64,000 nt of DNA from Thiovibrio sp964588325. Its GTDB lineage: Bacteria; Desulfobacterota; Desulfobulbia; Desulfobulbales; Desulfurivibrionaceae. The stretch covers positions 146,514 through 210,513 of the forward strand of contig CAZPOR010000006.1 in NCBI GenBank assembly GCA_964588325.1, read 5' to 3'. The notes under the pieces were generated by a model, which ran no database searches, was not told the origin of the DNA, and was given only the letters and a program-made list of their open reading frames with translations. The number at the start of each line of letters is the position of its first letter. Positions within the stretch are counted from its first letter, which is position 1. The position numbers were made by a program, and so were the translations under genes. Shown here in pieces: positions 51,812 to 59,407 of this stretch.

Positions 51812-52288
51812 CTAGGTGGTTGTGCTCAGCACCGCATCGTTTGTTTCTGTCAAATGCGCTTTGGCGCTGGACCATTGATAATCGTCGACTCTTTCCGCCA
51901 GCCCCACTTTTAAAGGATTGCGCTCGATATAGCGGGCCACGGCCCATAAATACTGTTCACTTCCAACCACGCATGAGAAGAAGCGGTTTTGCCAGACGCG
52001 ACCGGATTGGGTCAGCTTGCGGTTGAGATACTGGGTATAAACTTGGTTGGTAAGGCCGATACCCCGCGCCAGAGCGGTTTCGGTTTCCGGCACGGCGAGC
52101 AGGTGGATGTGATTATCCATAAGGCAATAAGCCCAAATCTGTAAAGAATGTTTGTGCGCGTAAGCGGACAGCAGTTTCAGGTATGTCCGCCGGTCTTCGT
52201 CATCGAAAAAGACTGTGGCGCGGTTGTTGCCCCGCTGGGTGATATGGTGTGGATAGCCGGGGGCGATGATGCGAGCGATTCTGGGCAT
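51812..52288 (-). pseudogene. truncated RAYT-2 transposase
   Basis: A second RAYT, 158 codons from ATG 52288. It is almost identical to RAYT-1 over the first ~150 residues (for example KLLSAYAHKHS against KLLSGYAHKHS) and then ends abruptly. At VLSTTT the frame hits TAG, where RAYT-1 has VLSATT followed by WLPPSEK and 68 more residues. The lost part is replaced by the P3 palindrome and the RAYT-1 leader. So this copy has a HUH site but no C-terminal domain. The tandem arrangement suggests a duplication with deletion, or RAYT-1 landing in RAYT-2. Confidence 0.88.
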
Positions 52289-52328
52289 GACGTTATGGTA
52301 TCGCAGAGTGAAAGGCGTGGCAATGAAA

Positions 52329-52351
52329 AAATTGGGGAGTGTCCCTAGTTT
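52329..52351. repeat. GGGACACTCCC palindrome P4 before RAYT-2
   Basis: The same sequence as P3, 40 bp upstream of the RAYT-2 ATG. Confidence 0.8.
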
Positions 52352-52375
52352 CCGCGGGATGGTTGTCAATGCGCG

Positions 52376-52410
52376 AAAAAAAAGCCCTGCCGGAATTTCC
52401 GGCAGGGCTT
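52376..52410 (-). terminator. intrinsic terminator of the porin gene
   Basis: AAGCCCTGCCGGAA pairs with TTCCGGCAGGGCTT with no mismatch, followed on the minus strand by eight T (plus-strand A run at 52376-52383). It is 49 bp after the porin stop. Confidence 0.93.
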
Positions 52411-52458
52411 GATTGAACAGTTTCCAGCTAAATCGCTATGCGCAAGGCATAGGCGAAA

Positions 52459-53763
52459 TTAGAAGGTCATGGTCAGAGAATGGGTCAGCAAGTAGACATT
52501 ATCGGTGTCGTCGGTGGTGGCGGTAGACTTGAAGAAATCGCCGGTATCCAGATAACCGAAGTGTGCCTCGTAGGTGAGGTTGTCAAGCAACTTGTAAGCC
52601 GCGCCGATGTTGTACTCCCAACCGTACTCGTCATCGCGACCAGCATAGTTAGTTCCGCCAGTCTGCGTTGCTTCATCAGCCTGGGCATAGGCAACGGCGG
52701 CGTGGAGGGTCAACTGGTTGGAAACTGCGTAATCGGCACTCACGATAAAGGCGTGTACACCGGCGGTGGCCATATTGGCATTAGCGGTGTTTTGATCGGG
52801 ATTCAGCAAGCCAGTGGTGCGACCGGTGAGGATGTACAGGGGCTCGAACTCAGTGCCGGTGCCGGTACCAGCAGCCTTGGTGGTGCCGAACAAGGCTTGG
52901 TTGTTGTCGCTATCAGTGGTAGAGTCATCACCTTCGGCGTAGAAATACATACCGCTAACGGTGAGGGCGTCGAATTTGCCACCGACTTCCAGCATGGCGG
53001 CCAATGAATCATAATCGACGGTGGCGGTTTGATCACCGAAGTTGTAGTGCAACTCGGTATTGACAAAGTAGTTGTCGAACTTCATCTTGGCATACGGGTT
53101 GATGACCTGACGCTCAGTAATCCCTGAGTTATCGTTGAGGAAAATGTAGCGAACGTTGAAGTCGTGGTCAGCGGTGGTATATCCCAGACGTGCTTCATAA
53201 CGATCGGAGTCTGTTGCGCTGGTCGTTCCGACAACGTTTTCATTCTCGCTCAGTTTGGCGGTCAAGAGCAGGAGGTTCCAGGGTTTGGGCATGAAGGAGG
53301 GCCACCACATGATCCGGTCCTGACGGATGTCGGTGTTAAGAAAGTTGGTCCCGTATGGGCCAGCCGGAGCGCGACCGATGCGGATTTTACCGATCTCGGA
53401 AGCGTAATCCATAGACAATTGATGCACATAGACATCATTGGTGCCGGGAGAAAGTCCTTCAACGTCACCACCAGCCTGGCCGCCCCAAATGGTATTATCG
53501 GCAAGACGGATATTGGCATTCATGGTGATTTTGTCGTTGACCTTCATGGTCGGACGGATCTCAAAGGTGTGCTGGTACCAGGAGTCGGAAGTGTTGTCGG
53601 TGCCGGCAGTCTCGTTGACTGCCACTCCGCCACCGTCGCCACCGTTCATGTAGATACCTTCAACGAGGTACTGGCCGCTCATCTTGAACTCAACGGCGGA
53701 GGCAGTGGTGGCCAGTCCCGCGACCAGGCCCAGTGCTGCTACAGTAGATAATACTTTTTTCAT
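52459..53763 (-). CDS. outer-membrane beta-barrel porin-like protein
   Basis: A 434-residue secreted protein. Signal peptide 1-23 (MKKVLSTVAALGLVAGLATTASA), then alternating amphipathic strands such as FKMSGQYLVEGIYMNGG, and a C-terminal phenylalanine in SLTMTF, as usual for barrel insertion. Asn, Asp and Thr are enriched and there is one run of Thr-Gly-Thr-Gly-Thr (near residues 290-300). The size and style resemble porins or alginate/carbohydrate channels of deltaproteobacteria, but no substrate can be named. It has its own strong promoter (53810-53839) and terminator, suggesting abundant expression. Confidence 0.8.
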   Translation of the reverse strand: MKKVLSTVAALGLVAGLATTASAVEFKMSGQYLVEGIYMNGGDGGGVAVNETAGTDNTSDSWYQHTFEIRPTMKVNDKITMNANIRLADNTIWGGQAGGDVEGLSPGTNDVYVHQLSMDYASEIGKIRIGRAPAGPYGTNFLNTDIRQDRIMWWPSFMPKPWNLLLLTAKLSENENVVGTTSATDSDRYEARLGYTTADHDFNVRYIFLNDNSGITERQVINPYAKMKFDNYFVNTELHYNFGDQTATVDYDSLAAMLEVGGKFDALTVSGMYFYAEGDDSTTDSDNNQALFGTTKAAGTGTGTEFEPLYILTGRTTGLLNPDQNTANANMATAGVHAFIVSADYAVSNQLTLHAAVAYAQADEATQTGGTNYAGRDDEYGWEYNIGAAYKLLDNLTYEAHFGYLDTGDFFKSTATTDDTDNVYLLTHSLTMTF

Positions 53764-53809
53764 CTCTTATCTCCTTGATAAGTGTTAATAAAAAAAAGAA
53801 CTTAGTTCC

Positions 53810-53839
53810 CTTAGAGCAAATTTCGCAGGGGAATGTCAA
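53810..53839 (-). promoter_or_regulatory. strong sigma-70 promoter of the porin, with A-tract direct repeats upstream
   Basis: On the minus strand TTGACA (at 53834-53839) and TCTAAG (53810-53815) are 18 bases apart. Just upstream are two 13-bp direct copies of CCGGTAAAAAAAA (53861-53873 and 53841-53853) at a 20-bp interval. These could be an UP-element or a regulator site. The leader is about 40 nt. Confidence 0.7.
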
Positions 53840-53974
53840 GTTTTTTTTACCGGTGTGTAATTTTTTTTACCGGAAGCAGAATTGGTTATCAGCCTTATGT
53901 TGTGAGCTATCAGCTTTCTTTAACATCGAGCCAAGACTGTTGACATCTGGAACGTCACGCTATACAGTATGTGC

Positions 53975-54244
53975 ATGATTCAGACATTTCGGCATAAGGG
54001 ACTGCAAGAATTTTTTGAAACTGGCAGCAAGGCGGGTATCCAGCCCCATCATGCATCGAAATTGAATCGGCAACTGGCCCGGCTTGATCTTGCCAACAGT
54101 GCCGCCGATATGAATGTGCCGGGCTGGAGACTGCACCGATTATCAACCGGACACTGGTCGATATGGGTGAACGGTAACTGGCGCCTTATCTTCGATTTTG
54201 AGGGCGAGAATGCAGTGCTGGTCGATTATCAGGACTACCATTAG
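53975..54244 (+). CDS. higB: HigB-type RelE-family toxin
   Basis: An 89-residue toxin of the HigB class: MIQTFRHKGLQEFFETGSKAGIQPHHASKLNRQLARLD, GWRLHRLSTGHWSIWVNGNWRLIFDFE and the end VDYQDYH. ATG 53975 is the family start. The gene is toxin-first, as usual for higBA. Its antitoxin starts 179 bp later instead of a few bases later, because a REP lies between. Confidence 0.92.
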   Translation: MIQTFRHKGLQEFFETGSKAGIQPHHASKLNRQLARLDLANSAADMNVPGWRLHRLSTGHWSIWVNGNWRLIFDFEGENAVLVDYQDYH

Positions 54245-54281
54245 ATGGCTTCTGAGCAACTCAGAATTTGTCTCAAATAGG

Positions 54282-54387
54282 TGCTTCGACAGGCTCAGCA
54301 CGAACGGAAGACGCGATAATGATTTTAAGAAGGCTACCGTTCACCCTGAGCCCTTCGACTTTGCTCAGGAGAGCCCTGTCGAAGGGG
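54282..54387. repeat. REP/BIME composite R5, inserted between higB and higA
   Basis: A left arm of the TCAGCACGAACGG type and a right arm with TTCACCCTGAGC, then an interrupted third unit (CCCTTCGACTTTGCTCAGGAG then CCCTGTCGAAGGG). It is longer and more disordered than the other copies. It splits a toxin-antitoxin operon. Confidence 0.85.
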
Positions 54388-54423
54388 AGTTGTTGTGAAT
54401 TCATCACCATTAGGAGGAACACC

Positions 54424-54729
54424 ATGACCAATATGCACAACCCTCCACACCCTGGAGAAACCCTGAGAGAGGATGTTTTGCCAGCGCTGGGGTTGACTGT
54501 CACCGCGGCTGCAAAACAGCTTTGCGTGACCCGCGCCGCCTTGTCCCGGGTGCTGAATGGGCGCGCTGCCATTTCCCCGGAAATGGCTTTACGGCTGGAA
54601 GGCTGGCTGGGCGTGGAGAACGGCGGCCGCGCTGACCTGTGGATTGCCCAGCAGGCGGCCTATGACTTATGGCAAGCACGCAATAATGGCGCGCCGAAGG
54701 TGCAGCGTGCCGTATTGATGGCAGCGTGA
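54424..54729 (+). CDS. higA: HigA-type antitoxin (XRE-family)
   Basis: A 101-residue antitoxin with an XRE helix-turn-helix: PPHPGETLREDVLPALGLTVTAAAKQLCVTRAALSRVLNGRAAISPEMALRLEGWLG, then WIAQQAAYDLWQAR. ATG 54424 has a very good AGGAGGAA site. The long frame upstream is REP-encoded. It neutralises HigB and normally represses the operon. With the REP in between, higA may be expressed partly on its own. Confidence 0.93.
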   Translation: MTNMHNPPHPGETLREDVLPALGLTVTAAAKQLCVTRAALSRVLNGRAAISPEMALRLEGWLGVENGGRADLWIAQQAAYDLWQARNNGAPKVQRAVLMAA

Positions 54730-54736
54730 GGGTGCT

Positions 54737-55144
54737 TTATTTGGTCGGCAACCAGGCGATTTTCACTTCTCCGGCCAGGAGCTTAAACTCCGGGTCGCCG
54801 GTTATGACCACCGCTTTAAGCTGGCTGGCCAGGGCTGCGGCAAAACAATCGGCGTAGGCAATCCGATATTTCCCCTTGAGCTTCGCCGCCGCTTTGGTAA
54901 GTTCGTAGTCCGCAGGCACCACTGTAAGAGGGTATTGCTCAAGATGAGCGGCGATCTCTGCAGCCCTGGCCTCGCCTTGCTCACGCATTACGGAATAGTA
55001 GATTTCCCCCCAATTGATGATACAGAGAAATCCTTCGGCCCGACCGCGTATTACCTCGCGCAAGGCCTTTTCAACCTGGGCCGCGCCAGGTTCGTCTTCC
55101 AAAAAAGCCAGCAGGGCGTAGCTGTCGAAAACATAGCGTTTCAC
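54737..55144 (-). CDS. PIN-domain VapC-like toxin
   Basis: A 135-residue PIN-domain RNase. MKRYVFDSYALLAFLEDEPGA carries Asp7, then the acidic NWGEIYYSV and ADCFAAALA, and VVITGDPEFKLL at the end, so the four acidic residues of the active site seem intact. Its start overlaps the AbrB-like antitoxin stop by 4 bp. A type II toxin-antitoxin pair. Convergent with higA with only 7 bp between. Confidence 0.9.
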   Translation of the reverse strand: MKRYVFDSYALLAFLEDEPGAAQVEKALREVIRGRAEGFLCIINWGEIYYSVMREQGEARAAEIAAHLEQYPLTVVPADYELTKAAAKLKGKYRIAYADCFAAALASQLKAVVITGDPEFKLLAGEVKIAWLPTK

Positions 55145-55371
55145 CTGTCAGCCTCGGATTTACGATCCGCCAGCAGGCGGTCGATAACGCGCCCTTGGCT
55201 GTGCAGCATGCCACGACCGGCTGTGACGATATCTTCCGACAATGGCTCCATGATGATTTTGCCGTTTTGCTCACGCACCGAAATTTTGGTGCCCTGATGG
55301 ATGTTCAGCTTTTTCCGCAATAAGGCGGGAATCGTAACCTGGCCCTTGACCGTCGCTGTAGTCGTGTGCAT
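55141..55371 (-). CDS. AbrB/MazE-type antitoxin of the PIN toxin
   Basis: A 76-residue antitoxin with the SpoVT/AbrB DNA-binding fold: TTATVKGQVTIPALLRKKLNIHQGTKISVREQNGKIIMEPL. I prefer ATG 55371 (MHTTTATVKG) since GGAGGAG lies just upstream. The upstream ATG 55389 is inside the palindrome at 55383-55427 and has no ribosome-binding site. It should repress its own operon through that palindrome. Confidence 0.88.
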   Translation of the reverse strand: MHTTTATVKGQVTIPALLRKKLNIHQGTKISVREQNGKIIMEPLSEDIVTAGRGMLHSQGRVIDRLLADRKSEADR

Positions 55372-55382
55372 CATCTCCTCCG

Positions 55383-55427
55383 CAATCATGGTATTACTTT
55401 ACGTTATAAAAAGTAATACCATGATTG
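55383..55427. promoter_or_regulatory. 18-bp perfect inverted repeat, putative toxin-antitoxin operator
   Basis: CAATCATGGTATTACTTT (55383-55400) and AAAGTAATACCATGATTG (55410-55427) are exact reverse complements around 9 bases. It lies 12 bp upstream of the preferred antitoxin start and overlaps its expected promoter and ribosome-binding region, as is typical for AbrB-fold autoregulators. Confidence 0.8.
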
Positions 55428-55479
55428 TTTCGCGGTGTCAAACGCCGCCAACCTTGTCGGTCCTTTTGCGGCAAGGTCT

Positions 55480-57162
55480 CTACTCCTGCTTCTTGCTGAA
55501 ATCCAGTTGATAGATGAGCATGGTGGAGGTCTGCTCCGCGAACATATCAAGCGATCCGGTGTTCAGCGTGAGTCCCACCAGGAGTTCGGCGCCCTTCTTG
55601 TCCGCATTGGGCCGCAGCAGATAATCCACGATGTAGCCGTCGATCTTTCTGGTCCGCCACAGCTCGGACAGGGCGATGCCGTTCCAACTCAGGGCGTGGA
55701 TCTCGCCGGAGGGATAGTTCTTCATGTTTTCAAAGAGGCGTGACGAGGTGGAGAGGTTCTTGTTGATGATGATGTCCTGCTGTCCGTCGCCGTTCACGTC
55801 GTAGGCAATGATCCGCGAGGGGATATAGATGCGGGTTGCGCTTTCTTGGTTGCTGGCCTTGCCTGCCCCGAAATCTCCCGCCCCGCCGATGAAACGGGTG
55901 GTGCCGCCGTAAAACTCATCGCTTTTCCAGAGGACGGTGCCGCCGGGACGCATCACTCGGAGCCGGTCGTACTGGTCGATGGAGATGATCTCCCTGCTGC
56001 CGTCGCTGTCCAGATCGGCAATGGTGAACTCAAACAGGTTGACGCTGTCCGGAACCTCCATGGGGCTGCCCGCTTTCACCGCGCCGCCGGCGTGCTCGAG
56101 CCGGTAGATGCCGGGGGCCACGGCCTTGTCGGAATCGGCCCGCTGGCCGGCCAGCACCAACCCTTCTCCGGGAACGGACATGGCCCGGAGATACCATCTG
56201 ACATCCTGGAACAGGTAATTGGCCTTGTCTGTTCCAAGCCACTCGAAGGCAAAGGAGTTCGGTTGCTTGTTGTCCGCCGCGCTCACGTAGATTTCCGGCT
56301 TGCCGTTTTTATTGAGGTCCGCCACGGTGATGGCGTGGATGCGGTAGCCGATCTTGCCCGGGATTTGTCCGACCTTGCTCAACCGGGTGTTGTCGCGTTT
56401 GAAGATTTGAACCGATTCCCTGTCGGCGAAGATGACCTCTTCCTGGCCGTCGCCGTCAAGATCGGCGGTTTCCATGAACTGGAGGGAGAGCTTCATGTTC
56501 TGGGTTTTCTGGAATTCGCTGGTGATACCCTTGGGGTAGATAAAGGGCGAACCGCCGCCCGTGCCGGTGCGGTTGGCAAAGGCGCGTTCCGGATGGGCGG
56601 TGGCATATTGCGGCTGGGGTTGTGCGCCTGGCTGCCCGGCGGCTTGAGGCTGGACCAGCGCCGTGGCCGGGCGCTTGTGGGAAAATATTTTTTCGCTTAT
56701 ATCCCAGGCCAGGGAGTCGATGCTTTGGATGATTTCGCTTTCGTTTTTGGCTGTGGCGTAAAAATTCCGCGGCGCGCCCTTGGCCATCTCAAAAACCTTG
56801 GCGTCCAGCGAGAGACTGCTGCCCATGGCGGTGAGACTGCCGACCACCAGAAAATCGGCTTGGAGGGACTTGCCCAGCTTGATAAACGCCTCGGCCTGGG
56901 CCGGCGTCCCGGCAGCGGCCAGGGCCTTGTCCACTGCGGTTTTGTCGATCACGGTGAGACCGACCTCCGAGGCAAGGCGGCTGGCAAGCATGTCCCGGAT
57001 GCCGGTGGTGAGATAGCTCATGTCCTGGGGGGCATTGGCCTTGAAGGGCAGAAAGGCTATGCGGCCCGCTTGGGCCGCCCCGATCGTCGGCAGCACAAGA
57101 TGCATGGCGAATAGCAGTGCGGCGAGCAGGAACGGAACTGTGCGGTTGGTGTGTTTGAACAT
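55480..57162 (-). CDS. periplasmic TolB-like/FG-GAP repeat protein
   Basis: A 560-residue protein with a signal peptide (1-32). Residues 35-165 resemble the FlgO/TolB N-domain fold (GRIAFLPFKANAPQDMSYLTTGIRDMLASRLAS.., then VIDKTAVDKALAAAG and ADFLVVGSLTAMGSSLSLDAKVFEMAKG). A Pro/Gln linker follows. Then FG-GAP/VCBS-like blades with the calcium-type loop DLDGDGQEEVIF, DLNKNGKPEIYV, DLDSDGSREIIS and DVNGDGQQDIII form a propeller. Such proteins are found in the envelope, and the function here is unknown. ATG 57162 has AAGGA at 8 bases. Confidence 0.8.
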   Translation of the reverse strand: MFKHTNRTVPFLLAALLFAMHLVLPTIGAAQAGRIAFLPFKANAPQDMSYLTTGIRDMLASRLASEVGLTVIDKTAVDKALAAAGTPAQAEAFIKLGKSLQADFLVVGSLTAMGSSLSLDAKVFEMAKGAPRNFYATAKNESEIIQSIDSLAWDISEKIFSHKRPATALVQPQAAGQPGAQPQPQYATAHPERAFANRTGTGGGSPFIYPKGITSEFQKTQNMKLSLQFMETADLDGDGQEEVIFADRESVQIFKRDNTRLSKVGQIPGKIGYRIHAITVADLNKNGKPEIYVSAADNKQPNSFAFEWLGTDKANYLFQDVRWYLRAMSVPGEGLVLAGQRADSDKAVAPGIYRLEHAGGAVKAGSPMEVPDSVNLFEFTIADLDSDGSREIISIDQYDRLRVMRPGGTVLWKSDEFYGGTTRFIGGAGDFGAGKASNQESATRIYIPSRIIAYDVNGDGQQDIIINKNLSTSSRLFENMKNYPSGEIHALSWNGIALSELWRTRKIDGYIVDYLLRPNADKKGAELLVGLTLNTGSLDMFAEQTSTMLIYQLDFSKKQE

Positions 57163-57301
57163 GACCGGTTTCCTTGTTGAAAAGAAGAGTGATTTTCCGT
57201 AGAGTTTAAAGCCTGGAGCTTACTCCGAAGAATCGCGGGAGGGCAAGAGTTTTTTGTGAACCCGCACGGTCGCGTTACGCGGCAATTTTGAAAGGACACT
57301 C

Positions 57302-57889
57302 ATGAAAACCATCATCCATCTCATCCGCCATGGCCTGACTGCGGCAAACAAGAATGATGTTTTTGCCGGGCGTACCCAGGAGCCCCTGCACCCCGAAGGC
57401 GCAGCCCAGCTTGGGAAACTGGGGAGCATTCTCGCAGGACAGGGCGTCAACAGGATTTTCTGTGGTCCCTTGCCCAGGACCATGGAGTCGGCGTGGATTG
57501 TCGGGGATATGCTTGGTGTGCAGGTTGAGGCGGCGGAAGCCTTGAACGAGATCTCTATTCCCCACTGGGACGGGCTGACCAAGGAGGCAATTCGGGCGAG
57601 GTTCGGGCCGGAATATCCAACCTGGCTTGCCGATCCGGCAGGATTTTTCGTGCCTGGCTGCGAAACCATCGCCGAGGTGCAGAGGAGGGCGGTTGCGTGT
57701 GTTGAATCGCTTTTTCGTGAGTATCCCGGCCAAAACCTGCTGGTGGTAAGCCATTTGATCGTGGTCCGGGCGCTGCTGCTCCATTATTTGGCGCGGCCCA
57801 TTGCGGATTTTCGGGCGATCAAGGTTGGCAATGCACAGGTGGCGAGGGTGGTTCGGGATGATTCGGGTGGGGTGACGGTGGAGATGTGA
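57302..57889 (+). CDS. histidine phosphatase family protein
   Basis: A 195-residue phosphoglycerate-mutase-like enzyme. The catalytic motif is IIHLIRHGLTAAN, the second catalytic histidine is in LLVVSHLIVVRALL, and the SIPHWDGLTKEAI acidic residues are present. Alpha-ribazole phosphatase and acid phosphatase relatives are possible. No substrate can be assigned. AGGACACTC precedes the ATG. Confidence 0.88.
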   Translation: MKTIIHLIRHGLTAANKNDVFAGRTQEPLHPEGAAQLGKLGSILAGQGVNRIFCGPLPRTMESAWIVGDMLGVQVEAAEALNEISIPHWDGLTKEAIRARFGPEYPTWLADPAGFFVPGCETIAEVQRRAVACVESLFREYPGQNLLVVSHLIVVRALLLHYLARPIADFRAIKVGNAQVARVVRDDSGGVTVEM

Positions 57890-57931
57890 ATTTTTTTGTT
57901 TTCTGTATTTTCTGGTGGGGTCTTATGGCAG

Positions 57932-58007
57932 CCCTTCGACAGGCTCAGGGCGAACGGGAAAAGCAATGAATTAGAAAACTTCCGTTCGCCCTGAGCCTGT
58001 CGAAGGG
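57932..58007. repeat. REP/BIME palindrome R6
   Basis: Arms of the TCAGGGCGAACGG type around an AT-rich spacer, between the phosphatase and GIY-YIG genes. Confidence 0.9.
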
Positions 58008-58050
58008 CTGGTTTTTCGAAGCACCCAAAGCATTTTTCAAGAGGCTTGAA

Positions 58051-58355
58051 ATGTTTTGGGTGTACATCCTCCGTTGCGCTGATGGGAGTTATTACGCTGG
58101 GCATACAGATAATCTTGAACATCGCATCGCTCAACATCAGAACGGCGAATGCGAAGGATACACAGCGACCCGTTACCGATAGAGCTTGCTTGGTCTCAGG
58201 AGTTTGTCATGCGGGAAGAGGCTTTGTCGGCGGAACGGCAAATCAAGGGTTGGAATCGCAAGAAGAAAGAAGCCATGATGTGCGGTGATTGGCAGGAGGT
58301 TGCTCGTTCGGGGCGGCGAAGGAAAAAGGGCGATCCTTCGACAGGCTCAGGATGA
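58051..58355 (+). pseudogene. GIY-YIG nuclease gene, frameshifted
   Basis: ATG 58051 opens a GIY-YIG domain: MFWVYILRCADGSYYAGHTDN (the YIL..YAG pair), then HRIAQHQNGECEGYTATRYR and a TAG at 58180. One base is missing near 58174-58176. In another frame the sequence goes on as PIELAWSQEFVMREEALSAERQIKGW, the usual second half. The frame then runs into REP R7 and ends PSTGSG. So the gene looks inactive, unless it is a sequencing error. Intact relatives are small UvrC-like domain proteins of about 90 residues. Confidence 0.85.
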
Positions 58356-58465
58356 ACGGTTTTTTCTTTATCGATTGATTTTTCCGTTTGTGGTGAGCCC
58401 TTCGGCAAGCTCAGGATGAACTTTAAGTCAGTGATATTTCCGTTCGCCCTGAGCCTGTCGAAGGG
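58334..58465. repeat. REP/BIME composite R7
   Basis: Three units: TTCGACAGGCTCAGGATGAA, GAGCCCTTCGGCAAGCTCAG and TTCGCCCTGAGCCTGTCGAA. The middle unit is degenerate. It lies between the broken GIY-YIG gene and pyrD. The first unit encodes the STGSG end of the GIY-YIG frame. Confidence 0.88.
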
Positions 58466-58486
58466 TGCTTTTCCCCAAGCAGAAAA

Positions 58487-59407
58487 TCAGCCCAGAACAA
58501 GCCCCCCAATCACCTCTCTGATTCCCTCAAGCCTATTCTCCAACACATAACGCCCAAGCCCTTCGACAATCTCTTCGCTGGCGCGGGGATTGACGAAATT
58601 CGCGGTGCCGACCTCGATGGCTGTGGCGCCTGCCAAGAGGAATTCAAGGGCGTCCTCCGTGGTGGTAATGCCGCCGATGCCGATCACCGGAATTTTCACC
58701 GCCTGGGCAACCTGCCAGACCATGCGCAGGGCGATGGGCTTGATGGCCGGGCCGGACAGGCCGCCCACGGTGTTGGCCAGTCGCGGCCTGCGGGTTTTGA
58801 CATCAATGGCCATGCCCAGCAGGGTGTTGATCAGGGAAACCGCCTGCGCCCCGCCTGCCTCAACGGCCTTGGCGATGGCGGTGATGTCGGTGACATTGGG
58901 GGAGAGTTTGACGATAACCGGCAGGGCGGTATGCGCACATACCGCACGGGTCACGGCCTCGGCCATTGCCGGATCGGTGCCAAAGGCGACCCCGCCCTTT
59001 TTCACGTTGGGGCAGGAGATGTTGACCTCAAGTGCGCTGATCCCCTCTACTTCGCTGAGCCGATGGGCCAGGGTCTGATACTCTTCCAGGCTGTCGCCCA
59101 GGATGTTGACGATGACCCTGGCGCCGATTCCGCGCAAATAGTCCATCTTTTCGCTAACAAAGCGGTCAACCCCCACGTTTTCCAGGCCGATGGCATTGAG
59201 CATGCCTCCGGCGGTTTCCACAATGCGGGGCGGAGGATTCCCCCGGCGCGGTTCCAGGGAGATGCCCTTGACCACCACGCCGCCCAGATGATGGAGATTG
59301 ACGTAGGGCGCGAACTCCTTGGCATAGCCAAAGGTGCCGGAGGCGGTGAGCACGGGATTTTTGAAAACGAGACCGCCAATGGTGACGCGGAGATCTGCTT
59401 CGCTCAT
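58487..59407 (-). CDS. pyrD: dihydroorotate dehydrogenase B, catalytic subunit
   Basis: A 306-residue FMN enzyme of pyrimidine synthesis. FKNPVLTASGTFGYA, NAIGLENVGV, EVNISCPNVKKGG (with the catalytic Cys of class 1B), SLINTLLGMAIDVKTRRP, GGLSGPAIKPIALRMV and GIGGITTTEDALEFLLAGATAIEVGTA are typical. The start ATG 59407 overlaps the pyrK stop as ATGA, so the pair is a class 1B (NAD-linked) enzyme. Longer frames upstream are spurious. Confidence 0.97.
   Translation of the reverse strand: MSEADLRVTIGGLVFKNPVLTASGTFGYAKEFAPYVNLHHLGGVVVKGISLEPRRGNPPPRIVETAGGMLNAIGLENVGVDRFVSEKMDYLRGIGARVIVNILGDSLEEYQTLAHRLSEVEGISALEVNISCPNVKKGGVAFGTDPAMAEAVTRAVCAHTALPVIVKLSPNVTDITAIAKAVEAGGAQAVSLINTLLGMAIDVKTRRPRLANTVGGLSGPAIKPIALRMVWQVAQAVKIPVIGIGGITTTEDALEFLLAGATAIEVGTANFVNPRASEEIVEGLGRYVLENRLEGIREVIGGLVLG

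Noticed and set aside
54268..54423. N-terminal extension of HigA
   Set aside because: The added residues are encoded by a REP element. A strong ribosome-binding site precedes ATG 54424.
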